The position numbers and the translations under genes were made by a program. Positions 6,950-15,133 of a DNA stretch of 64,000 nucleotides are shown piece by piece. Where the stretch lies: assembly GCF_900102785.1 (NCBI RefSeq), contig NZ_FNGC01000009.1:62001-126000 (forward strand), written 5' to 3'. The notes under the pieces are model-generated. The model did not search any database, was not told the DNA's origin, and saw only the letters and a list, made by a program, of their open reading frames with translations. Each line of letters begins with the position of its first letter. Positions within the stretch are counted from its first letter, which is position 1. This DNA comes from Arthrobacter sp. ok362 (GTDB lineage: Bacteria > Actinomycetota > Actinomycetes > Actinomycetales > Micrococcaceae).

Positions 6950-9900
6950 TCAATGGATGACCGGTGGGTGCTTCGCTTGTGCTGGCGCGGAGCGTGCGCT
7001 GCTGAAAGTCCGGTTCCCGTCGAACCAGGCCACCGCCTCGGCGATGAATGTGTCCCCCTGAGCCGCGCCTGCCCACGAGAAGGCGCCTCCGCTCTGCAAG
7101 CTGGTGGTCTTCCACTCGGCGGCGTGATCGCCGAATTGAACACGTACGCGTACCCTTCCGCCGCCTGGGTCCGGGGCCACGACGCCGGAGAAAACCACGT
7201 TGTTCGCACCGTCCCAGGTACCGCTCAACGTGGCCTGTGTGCGTTGGCGTGGACGGATCTCGTACTCGACACCACCCCAGCGGGCAGAGCTTTCTGGGTC
7301 CTGACGCCAGGCGTGGATGCGGAAGCGCTGGTCGTTCGCGCAGCCGGACTCGATGACGGCATCATCGAGTTCTAGTAAACAGTGGAACCTTACGGTTGAC
7401 CGGGCGGGAATAGTTTGTATCGGCGGAGTAATGGTGAGGGTCATACCCGCAGGGAGACCGTCTGGCTCGAGGTAGGCCACTTCCGGACCCACGCCCTCGT
7501 TGCGCACACTGAAGTCGAATTCGGTTGGAGCGTAGGGGCTGTTCTTGGTTGCCTCGAACTTATCGACGTTCTTCTGCGCGTGGTTGTTGGCGATCCATAC
7601 GTCGTCAGAGCCAAGCGCAGCGCCTGATGAATCCTCGGGGATGCGGTAGTCCTCTATCTGCACCAGCAAGCAGGTGTGGCCACTGAATCCCGCCGGCACA
7701 TCCCAATTCTGCAGGACCAGCTGTGCTGCGTTGCCGCCGGGAACCTCCGGTTGTGTCGTCGACCCGATCAGGTGATACGCGGAGAGATTGTTGACCTCCA
7801 TGGGCTTTTGGCCATCCCCGGCGCCGGGTGGCTCGAAGTAGAAGAAATTCAGCTTGACATCGGTCGCTTTAACTTGCCCCCGGTTACGAAGTCGCGCTAC
7901 CATCCAATGCTTTTCGACACCTGTCGGCGGCACATAGACGGTTTGACCCTGGTCGGTGGGTTGACCGAGGCCATAGGTAGGGGTCAGGTCGCGCGGTGTC
8001 GGCTTGTTGTCGCCCGGCCAATCCACCCACAGATCCGGGTTCTTGTAGTAGACGGGCGGATTTTCGAAATAAAGGTCGACGAACTCCGCGTTCTTCCGGG
8101 TTACCTTAATCCGGTACACATTGGCGTCGCCCTCGACGAGCTTGGTGTCGAGGACTTCGACGGTCATGCCCTTGACGGGAAGCTCAGGCGCGCGCGCCAA
8201 GTCGAAGCTGTCACCAGCGTTGTGCAGCACGTTGGCGGGGTTGAGCCATTGCACCGGGCGCCGGTAGAAGTTGTTAGTGGCGAAGCGCTGGTCCAGTGTC
8301 CAGGAGATGCAGTTGGTTATCAGCACACCGCCGCCGGGCGCTGGCAAGTTGTGGCTGAACCGGGCGCCGCGTTGGTGGGCCTCGATGAGGCCGAAGGTGG
8401 CGCCGTCGCCGCCGAAGTCGATGTATCCCAGCTGCACGACGGGTGTATTGGCCCCTACCGCGAAGGCAGCACGCGCAGATGCGACCAGGCTGTCGCGCCA
8501 CACCTCAAGCGGCACCAGTAGCAGCTCCCAGGTGCGGGTCCGGTCTGCGTCGGGAAGCCCGAGGGGAAATACTCTGGCATAGTCGGCCTCGGTGCTGGCG
8601 CCGTCGGGAATCCAGCGAGACTGTAGTTTGTGATAGCCGCAGTGATGCGGCTCGCCGGGATGGTTATCCATCATGGCCCAGTCGCCGAGGTAGCTCAGCT
8701 CGTCGCGGTACCCTTCTTGGAAGTAAAGGTCGGCGTAGCCGAGGGCGTGGCCGACTTCGTGGATGATCATCGGGGTGTCTGGAACTCCGCTCGGCATGAA
8801 GATCGCCGCCCATGCGCATTGGGCCTGTACCTTCTTGTCGGTCTTGTCGACGACAGTGGTGATGTCTTCGGCGCCACGGAGGTCGAACGGACGGAACAGT
8901 GCGGTGACATTCCACAGCTCGGAGGGCAGGACCGCGTTGGGGTCGAAAGGGTTGGGGGCCCCCGGTTCGACCGGTAGCACCAGGATAGCGGTGTAGTCCT
9001 TGAACGCGTCAGTGGGGCGTCCGTTGTCTCGCAGCCGTTGCACTGCCGCGCTGAACGCGTCCTCGTAGAGCTGACCGCGGTCGCGCAGCGATCGCTTGAG
9101 GTTCTTCGTCGTGGCGCTGTTGGGAACGGTTTTGCTTGTGGTGAAAAGCGATTCAAGGCCAGAGCTGGACTTGAGATTGACGGTGGCACCGGGACCGCCG
9201 AAGCGATCAGAGATCGCGAACGAAGTCGTCAGCGCGCCGCCGGTGAAGGCTGCACTCGGTGGGCTGAGCCGGCGCTCGTTATAGCCGGCGCCGGCGGCCT
9301 CCTGTGCCAGCAGTGTTGCAACGTCGAGATAGCGTTCCAGCGTAAACGTATTGGTGACCGGGATGGTGCCGCTCAGTGTGCTGGCCAGACCGATCGGGTC
9401 CGCGCCCGCCAGTGTGGCCGAAGATGAGGTGACGGAGAGTTTTCCTCCTACGGTTTTTGTGCCGGCGAACGTGACGACTAGCGCGCCGAATTGCAGTCCG
9501 ACCGCCGCTATCCGCACCACTTTCGGTGCGGCAAACGCTCGGGAGGCGATGCCGGAAACGGTCTCGGCGGCGGCCATTACGCCGTCGAGGTAGCCGGCGA
9601 GGTCGTTGAGCTTGGCGGTGACCTGACCGTCGTCTGCGATGTCAATCGTCTTGGCCGTGAACACCAACGTAACGGTTTTTGACATGCCATCGGGAAGTTT
9701 GACTTCAAACTGAAGTTTCTCGGTGCCGACGAACTTGATTTGCGCCGGGTACAGATCGATGTCGCGTCGGAAGCCGATCGCGAAGAACGGCACGGTCAGC
9801 GTCTTGGCCGGCAGGCCTCCGGTAAGCGGCGCAGATTCCAGTACGAGGCTTTCACGCCCGTCGAACTGCACGGTTTCGGTGCCGGTCAGACTTGGGCGGA

Positions 9901-11437
9901 TCAAGTCGACGCGGGCCGGATCGTAATCGGGGAAATAGTAGTCGGCGACCTTGTGCCTAGGCAGCTTCAGCGGTCTCCCCGTGGGCCCGGCGTTCCCGCC
10001 GAAGACGTCGACGCTGACGTCTGTGAGCTGGCCGAAAGAGTTCTCGTCGTAGTAGTCGCGCAGCCGGGGCCCCACGGTGCGCGTCATGTATGCGGTGAAC
10101 CCGGCCAGATCCGGTGAGCTGTATGTCTGGTCGCCTTCGATCACCGGCAGGATAAGCGCCTTGATCTTGGTCGGTGCGCTGGGCTGGCCGTACGACATCA
10201 CGTGGGTTTCGCTGCCGTAGAACGTCTTTGATTCGATCGGGACGAATACGGGACGCTTCAACTCGGGGCGCAACCGGGTGGCGGCGGCGTGCACGTCGGT
10301 GAAGCTCCACCGCTCGGTGCTGCCGCGCAGGCTCAGCATGACCGCTGAATCCGGCGCCGCGGCGACGTGGATGCCGTGGCGTCCGCCCGACCACTCGAAG
10401 AGAAGGTTCATGTCGTCGGAGAGCAGTGACATGGTGTGGGCGCCGGCATCGGCGGCAAGGTAGTAGGCGCCCACGCGGCGAAGCGTGTCGACAGTGTAGA
10501 GAAGACTGCGCCCGCAGGGGCCCTTCCCGATCCCATTCGGAGGGTGGTGGTCGACGCGGGCGCCGTCACCGGTGACCACGCCGCCCTGCGGCGTCTCCAC
10601 GGCGACGTCGCCGGTGCCAGGCTGACGGCCCGGATGCCCGCCGGGGGTCCCAACCGACGGTTGGCCACTCGGCTCACCTTGCCCGACACCCCCCGGGTGC
10701 GCTGGCCGGCTGCAGACCGGAACGCATGAGTAGCAGCCACCGCCCTTTGGGCGATTGTCCCCCTCTTGGCAACTGCATGGCGTCCCGCGCTGGTGGACGG
10801 ACACCGACTGCCACGGCGTTGCGTCGCGGTCTTCGCTCAAAGCGGCAGATAGAACCTTCGTCGCGCGTGCGCGACGGTCTGTGAGCAGGACTCCTCCCTG
10901 TTGGCGTGGTTCGAGTCGAACCTGGCTGTGCTCGAGCGAGGTTCGAGCGAGAGTCTTGCGTTCGCGCAGACCGATTCGCAAGAGAACTGGAAAATGAGCC
11001 TCCTCGACGATATACGCGTCGGCGCCAGTGGCGGCCAAATGTGTTATTGGGTTAGCTGCGTCGTAGACGACTACCTGACGCTCGCCGTCGGTCAACAGCA
11101 GCAGGGTACTTGCGTGGTCGTGTGCGACCGCGACGACTGGGCCTAGTGCGCTATCGGCGATCGCCGTGATCTCACCGGACAGCTCGTGATCGAATGCGCG
11201 ACGCGCCAGTATGGCAGGGCCGCTGGCGGTGAGCTGGTAGATCGTTAGGCGTGTCCCGTCGGATATGGCAACTCGCCTGCCAGCTTCGAGGAGGGTTAGC
11301 TGGACACCGACGCCCAGTGCCGTGGGTAGACCAATCACCTCACCCGATGCGCTCGGAGCTTCGCGATCCTGCGCGTCGCTGTCTGGTTCGCCAGTGCCAT
11401 GTGGATGCCCGCTAGCCGAATCACCATTAAGAATCAC
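6950..11437 (-). CDS. Giant beta-propeller/M6-like zinc metalloprotease-domain protein
   Basis: About 1,495 residues from the GTG at 11437, preceded by GAGGGGGG at good distance; the frame is open 19 codons further up. The first ~400 residues look like beta-propeller blades (repeated VxxAVAHDHAS, LLLLTDGERQVVVYD), interrupted at about 225-330 by a Cys/Gly/Pro-rich insert (CSCQEGDNRPKGGGCYSC). The centre carries HEVGHALGYADLY (H893, E894, H897), a gluzincin-like zinc site followed by DLY as in M6 (immune inhibitor A) peptidases. The C-terminal third is a set of beta-sandwich-like segments. No signal peptide is visible at either start. It stands alone on its strand. Function (proteolysis, probably of an external or target-cell protein) is inferred from the zinc motif only. 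Confidence 0.75.
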   Translation of the reverse strand: MILNGDSASGHPHGTGEPDSDAQDREAPSASGEVIGLPTALGVGVQLTLLEAGRRVAISDGTRLTIYQLTASGPAILARRAFDHELSGEITAIADSALGPVVAVAHDHASTLLLLTDGERQVVVYDAANPITHLAATGADAYIVEEAHFPVLLRIGLRERKTLARTSLEHSQVRLEPRQQGGVLLTDRRARATKVLSAALSEDRDATPWQSVSVHQRGTPCSCQEGDNRPKGGGCYSCVPVCSRPAHPGGVGQGEPSGQPSVGTPGGHPGRQPGTGDVAVETPQGGVVTGDGARVDHHPPNGIGKGPCGRSLLYTVDTLRRVGAYYLAADAGAHTMSLLSDDMNLLFEWSGGRHGIHVAAAPDSAVMLSLRGSTERWSFTDVHAAATRLRPELKRPVFVPIESKTFYGSETHVMSYGQPSAPTKIKALILPVIEGDQTYSSPDLAGFTAYMTRTVGPRLRDYYDENSFGQLTDVSVDVFGGNAGPTGRPLKLPRHKVADYYFPDYDPARVDLIRPSLTGTETVQFDGRESLVLESAPLTGGLPAKTLTVPFFAIGFRRDIDLYPAQIKFVGTEKLQFEVKLPDGMSKTVTLVFTAKTIDIADDGQVTAKLNDLAGYLDGVMAAAETVSGIASRAFAAPKVVRIAAVGLQFGALVVTFAGTKTVGGKLSVTSSSATLAGADPIGLASTLSGTIPVTNTFTLERYLDVATLLAQEAAGAGYNERRLSPPSAAFTGGALTTSFAISDRFGGPGATVNLKSSSGLESLFTTSKTVPNSATTKNLKRSLRDRGQLYEDAFSAAVQRLRDNGRPTDAFKDYTAILVLPVEPGAPNPFDPNAVLPSELWNVTALFRPFDLRGAEDITTVVDKTDKKVQAQCAWAAIFMPSGVPDTPMIIHEVGHALGYADLYFQEGYRDELSYLGDWAMMDNHPGEPHHCGYHKLQSRWIPDGASTEADYARVFPLGLPDADRTRTWELLLVPLEVWRDSLVASARAAFAVGANTPVVQLGYIDFGGDGATFGLIEAHQRGARFSHNLPAPGGGVLITNCISWTLDQRFATNNFYRRPVQWLNPANVLHNAGDSFDLARAPELPVKGMTVEVLDTKLVEGDANVYRIKVTRKNAEFVDLYFENPPVYYKNPDLWVDWPGDNKPTPRDLTPTYGLGQPTDQGQTVYVPPTGVEKHWMVARLRNRGQVKATDVKLNFFYFEPPGAGDGQKPMEVNNLSAYHLIGSTTQPEVPGGNAAQLVLQNWDVPAGFSGHTCLLVQIEDYRIPEDSSGAALGSDDVWIANNHAQKNVDKFEATKNSPYAPTEFDFSVRNEGVGPEVAYLEPDGLPAGMTLTITPPIQTIPARSTVRFHCLLELDDAVIESGCANDQRFRIHAWRQDPESSARWGGVEYEIRPRQRTQATLSGTWDGANNVVFSGVVAPDPGGGRVRVRVQFGDHAAEWKTTSLQSGGAFSWAGAAQGDTFIAEAVAWFDGNRTFSSARSAPAQAKHPPVIH

Positions 11438-11739
11438 TACGGCCCCCCTCGCCTTTATGTGAATCACAGCTAGCGAGCTAGCGGTGCCCAACACGAGAAT
11501 CGTTCGGCGGAAACGGGCCGGCTACGGGAGGCAGCTACTCGAATCTGTCGGATCGGCACCAGGCCCGCTTCCGATGGCATTACCGCCAATGTGACGAGTG
11601 GGAGATGTCAACCGGGACTATCGTTTCACGCGAATGCCGATTGTCAATGCCCATCCCACGGCACCCAGAGCGGCGAACTGGATATTCATGGCCCCTGTCG
11701 AAGTGCAGCCCCCAGGCGCAGCCATATCGCCATCCTGGC
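11438..11739. other. Intergenic, no gene seen
   Basis: Contains the upstream region of the metalloprotease gene (minus strand) and degraded sequence before the broken IYDNP-family gene. No ribosome site or intact frame that I can support. Confidence 0.35.
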
Positions 11740-12016
11740 ATCTACGACAACCCGGACCTGGCCGCCCTCACGCTGACGCGGCTCGCCGCGGAGGAATCCG
11801 AAGGACCCCGGCGCCCTGGAAGGGCGCATGCTCGACTATCGGAACGGCCTGGAACGACGCAACGGCACCCCCTTCCTTGAGCTGGTGGTAATCACCCTTG
11901 CCCGGGTCCACTTCAAATCCCTGGACGATCTGGCCCGGGCCACCGGCGACGACTCGGCAGCCTTGCTGGACGCCGCCGAGGTGGAGGCGCTGGAAGGCCT
12001 CGATGGCCGTAGCTAG
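11740..12016 (+). pseudogene. Frameshifted IYDxP-family small protein (paralogue of the stub at 28026)
   Basis: Two frames together read as one protein: IYDNPDLAALTLTRLAAEE up to about 11805, then, after removal of one C from the C4 run at 11806-11809, EGRMLDYRNGLERRNGTPF and SLDDLARATGDDSAALLDAAE to the stop at 12016. The natural start is not visible. The opening matches MGLIYDDPRLAALTL at 28026. I do not know the family. It directly precedes a DNA ligase fragment, and its paralogue lies in an SOS-box cassette, so a DNA-repair setting is plausible. Confidence 0.55.
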
Positions 12017-12064
12017 ACCGCCGTCCGGGTCCGGGCTGCCGGCGGGCCTTGTCCCCCGCTGAAG

Positions 12065-12649
12065 GTGGCCCTGGCTCGGGCCGTCACGAGGATGCCACGA
12101 GCTGATGCGTTGCCCGGGAGTCTGTCCTATGAGCCCAAATGGGACGGTTACCGCTGCGTCGCGTTCCATGACGATACCGGTGTGACCCTGTGGTCCAGGC
12201 AGGGCAAGGAGCTCACCGGGTACTTCCCCGAGCTCGCTGCAGCCCTCGCGTCAGAGGTCCCGCCCAGGTGCGTGGTCGACGGCGAAGCCGTGATCTGGGC
12301 CGGGGGCAGGCTGGACTTCTCCGCATTGCAGCAGCGCCTGGGTGCCGGCCCTAAGACCGTGCCCGGGCTGGTGCGTCAGACTCTGGCCAGTTACGTCGGC
12401 TTCGATGTTCTGTCCGTGGCCGGACATGATGCGAGGGCGCTGCCGCTGGGTCAGCGGCGGGCGCTCCTGGAAGAACTGGCCCGCGGGTGGGCGCCTCCGC
12501 TCTCGCTCTCCCCCGTCACCACGGATCCGGACGAGGCGGCCAGGTGGTTTGAAGACCTGCCCCAAACCGGGATCGACGGACTGGTCATCAAGGGCAACGA
12601 CCAGCCCTACACACCAGACGCCCGTTCCTCGGTTCCTTGTCCCGGTTGA
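12065..12649 (+). pseudogene. ATP-dependent DNA ligase, truncated adenylation domain
   Basis: The 194-residue frame starts at GTG 12065. It carries the nucleotidyltransferase motif I EPKWDGYR with the AMP-accepting lysine K25, the VDGEAV motif, and DGLVIKG near the end (motif IV). Related stand-alone LigC-type ligases are about 320-360 residues with an OB-fold after the adenylation domain; here homology stops near residue 185 (about 12625), where an IS110 transposase remnant begins. It is therefore a 3'-deleted ligase. It follows the IYDNP-family remnant closely, suggesting a former operon. Confidence 0.8.
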
Positions 12650-13020
12650 ACCGGTTCAGGGTAGTGCCGCTACATAGTCACCGCGCTGGCTCGCAGCGTG
12701 CTGGACCTTCATGCAGAAGTCGCGAAGGTCGATGGGCAGATCGAAGCCCGGTTCCGAGAACACCAGCACGCCGAGATCCTGCTCAGCATGCCCGGCTTCG
12801 GCACGCTCCTTGCGTCCGAAGTCCTCGCCGCTACCGGCGGCGACGTCACCGCGTACGACAGCGCAGCCCGCCTGGCCCGCGTAGCCGGCCTGGCTCCAGT
12901 TCCCCGGGACTCCGGACGCATCAGCGGCGAAAACCACCGGCCCAAACGCTACGACCGCCGGCTCCTCAACGCCTTCTACCTCGCAGCCCAGTCCGCAGCA
13001 CGCTACTGCCCCCAGGAAGT
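12650..13020 (+). pseudogene. IS110-family transposase, C-terminal remnant
   Basis: From 12698 the frame reads as the second half of an IS110 transposase (transposase_20): AEILLSMPGFGTLLASEVLAA, FxxxARLARVAGLAPVPRDSG, RPKRYDRRLLNAFYLAAQSAA. The N-terminal RuvC-like DEDD catalytic part is missing, and homology ends at about 13015, where sequence matching the downstream side of an excisionase-like gene starts. So both ends are lost. The left junction cuts the DNA ligase. Confidence 0.75.
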
Positions 13021-13090
13021 TCCGGTACGCGGACACGGCGAAGGCCTGCACCTTTTCGCGGTGCCGGCCTTCGTTCGTTCTGCAGCCTGT

Positions 13091-13315
13091 TCAGTATTCC
13101 GCGGGGCTGTCGTCTTCCGGGATCTGTCCCGGCGCAATGCGCTCCGCGGTCTTCACGAACGCCGCGTCGATATACGCCACCAAGTCACTCTCCCGCACCC
13201 GCCACACACCCCTTCCAGCAAATTGACCGGCAGGAAGCTCACCGCTGCGGACCAGCGAGTAAACCAGTGCACTCTTCACGTTCAGGATCTCCTGGACCTG
13301 CTCCAGCGTCAGCAT
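13091..13315 (-). CDS. Excisionase-like helix-turn-helix protein, copy 1
   Basis: 74 residues forming one MerR/excisionase-type HTH_17 domain: MLTLEQVQEILNV, ALVYSLVRSGELPAGQF, WRVRESDLVAYI. It is a close paralogue of the gene at 17989-18285. The similarity continues downstream into the sequence GTGCCGGCCTTCGT, half of the hairpin that follows copy 2; the IS110 remnant has replaced the other half. Such proteins act as recombination directionality factors or small DNA-binding regulators; no integrase is found near by, so the partner is unknown. Confidence 0.75.
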   Translation of the reverse strand: MLTLEQVQEILNVKSALVYSLVRSGELPAGQFAGRGVWRVRESDLVAYIDAAFVKTAERIAPGQIPEDDSPAEY

Positions 13316-13464
13316 CCTGGCTGTGAATCAGTAAGCCAGCCAGGCCGGGCGGCCGGGTGGTGCCCGTGGCCGATTGAGGGATCCGGCGTGGGCCCGGTTC
13401 CGGTCGTAACGCCCGAGTAACGCCAGGGGTCCACACTGAATAGAAACCTTCCAAGGAGGCTGCA

Positions 13465-13653
13465 ATGTCGAATAGGTCGTACAGCGGTGAGGAATTCGCA
13501 TGGTCCCTCGCCGAGGGACTTCCGGGTCTTGCGCCACAACTCGTTGGATTCGCAAAGCCGGCAGATGACAGGTCCGAACAGATCCTTTTCTCGCCCGAGG
13601 GTGAGCTCTGCGCGACCTGGGTCTCCCTGCCGGTCGAATTAATTGACGGGTGA
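13465..13653 (+). CDS. Small protein of unknown function, operon gene 1
   Basis: 62 residues with a near-perfect ribosome site (AAGGAGG, 5 bases before ATG). Reads SNRSYSGEEFAWSLAEGLPG then FSPEGELCATWVSLPVEL. No recognised domain, signal peptide or membrane segment. It is the first of four small genes in a row (13465, 13704, 13946, 14371), each with its own good Shine-Dalgarno site and lower GC than the flanks, which supports a real transcription unit. Confidence 0.6.
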   Translation: MSNRSYSGEEFAWSLAEGLPGLAPQLVGFAKPADDRSEQILFSPEGELCATWVSLPVELIDG

Positions 13654-13703
13654 TTGGATGGGTACATTCTGCTGATTTTGCAGCGAGTTCTGGAAGGAGT
13701 GCA

Positions 13704-13940
13704 ATGAGAATTCACGTAGTATATGACGGAGACGGCAATATTATCGCCACAGCAGAGATCGCAAGCGGCCCGGATGAACCCTCGCTTACACCTTTGCCTT
13801 CGCCGGGGCAGGCCTCAGCAGAGTTCGACGTTCCCGGGGATTACGAAGAAATGACCCCTTTAGAGCGGCACAATTCGCTCAAAGTGGATGTGCAAGGCTC
13901 ATCTCCGGCACTCGTCCGTAGAGCGACGTCGGAGGGCTGA
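13704..13940 (+). CDS. Small acidic protein of unknown function, operon gene 2
   Basis: 78 residues from the ATG at 13704, which is preceded by GGAAGGAG; an upstream in-frame start exists but has no site. The N-terminus MRIHVVYDGDGNIIATAEIA looks like a beta-hairpin, followed by a proline/serine-rich acidic stretch and a polar C-terminus. I do not recognise a family. It lies 50 bp after gene 1 and 5 bp before gene 3. Confidence 0.6.
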   Translation: MRIHVVYDGDGNIIATAEIASGPDEPSLTPLPSPGQASAEFDVPGDYEEMTPLERHNSLKVDVQGSSPALVRRATSEG

Positions 13941-13945
13941 TTAAT

Positions 13946-14236
13946 ATGTCTGATGAAGTCGATGTCCTCACGTATGGTGCAATCACCCTCGAACCTGGGG
14001 AAACCGCACGTTTTGGGCATAACTCACCATTCTTCACGCGGTATAGAACGATGCAGCTGGCAACGTCACCGGATAACTTTCCGTCGAGTATAGAGATTAC
14101 GAGGCGCTGGTCTTATACAGACCAGAATCAAATTATCTGGATGGCTGCTGAGTACCACAATAACGGTAGTAATACTGTCGTCTTCAGGCCGAAGGCGTTC
14201 CGAGCCCCGCCGTTTGACTTGATTGTGACTGGTTGA
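13946..14236 (+). CDS. Small beta-rich protein, paralogue A (NFPSS/NNGSNTVVF family)
   Basis: 96 residues; GGAGGG lies before the ATG. The C-terminal two thirds align closely with the next gene: SPDNFPSSIEITRRW, TD, YHNNGSNTVVFRPK and AP. The pattern of alternating hydrophobic residues with a conserved N-N-G-S-N turn suggests a small beta-sandwich. No signal peptide or catalytic motif. Duplicated neighbouring genes with a strongly kept core often code for subunits of a two-component binding or pore-forming complex, but that is only a possibility. Confidence 0.6.
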   Translation: MSDEVDVLTYGAITLEPGETARFGHNSPFFTRYRTMQLATSPDNFPSSIEITRRWSYTDQNQIIWMAAEYHNNGSNTVVFRPKAFRAPPFDLIVTG

Positions 14237-14370
14237 TTTTCTCCGGGGCAAGATCCAAGTCAGAACGCCCCGCGCAACCAGTTGACGTGCGGAACGTGTT
14301 GCGAGCGGTATGCGGGGCAGGAGCGACGGCCCTTGCGCATGGCTCGCTCTATGGGAAAGGTTGGACTTCG

Positions 14371-14649
14371 ATGAGTGTAGAGGTTAACGTGGGTGTCGGC
14401 CCGTCGATAACCCTCGAGGCAAATCAGGAAACTACCTGGAATATCAGCTGGGGTGCAAATCTCAATGCCAGCCGATGGATGAGAATCTCGGCGTCGCCGA
14501 ATAACTTCCCGTCCAGTGTTGAAATTATGAGAGAATGGGCGTCCACTGACGTCACCAATTTTGTTCTACTCTTGACGACTTACCGCAATAACGGTAGCAA
14601 CACGGTCGTATTCACACCGAAAATCGTCATCGCTCCGGCTGCCTTCTAG
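14371..14649 (+). CDS. Small beta-rich protein, paralogue B (NFPSS/NNGSNTVVF family)
   Basis: 92 residues from ATG 14371, with GGAAAGG upstream; the frame is open to 14233 but the ATG at 14371 aligns with the start of paralogue A. It shares SPNNFPSSVEIMREW, TD, YRNNGSNTVVFTPK and the AP near the end. It opens with VEVNVGVGPSITLEANQ, matching ITLEPGE of paralogue A. Function unknown; last gene of the four-gene run. Confidence 0.6.
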   Translation: MSVEVNVGVGPSITLEANQETTWNISWGANLNASRWMRISASPNNFPSSVEIMREWASTDVTNFVLLLTTYRNNGSNTVVFTPKIVIAPAAF

Positions 14650-15133
14650 GAAGCTTTAACGATGGGGTTCCGGCTGGTGACGGCTTGGCTCAGCGACGGT
14701 GGGATTGCCCGGAAGTATCGTGTGAAGCCCGGCAGGGAGCACCGATTGTCCTTGACAATCCCTATTGAGATTCCTTCGGGCTTTTCCCGCACACATCCGG
14801 ACGACGGGACCCAGCTGACCGGCGGCACACAATCGCCAGGAAACCTTGGGACTCTTCACTCACCACCGCGTCCGGCGAGCATGCACAGCCTGGATACTTG
14901 CCGGTCACCAACGGCAACGTTTCCCATGGTCCAAGACGTAGCGCTGCCGCCTCCCCCGCCGCCGTGGCCAGGTCTCTTCCAGCAGGGACGACCCACATCG
15001 GCCCGCGCGGGGCTCGGCCGTCGGTCCACGGGCAGTAGCATTGTTGCTCCCCTTACCGCCGCCGAGATGCCCGCTTAGATTGGGTCTTTGCGGTGTTCCG
15101 GCGGCTTGGGGTGCCCGGCCCCATCAGGTGTGA
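14650..15133. other. Intergenic between convergent units, no gene seen
   Basis: About 480 bp between the small-protein operon and the 3' end of the phosphoesterase gene. Open frames occur, but none has a ribosome site or protein-like composition. Confidence 0.35.

Noticed and set aside
7676-8521. 281-residue plus-strand frame inside the metalloprotease gene
   Set aside because: It is the antisense shadow of a GC-rich coding region, with no ribosome site and no recognisable domain; the minus-strand frame holds the zinc motif.
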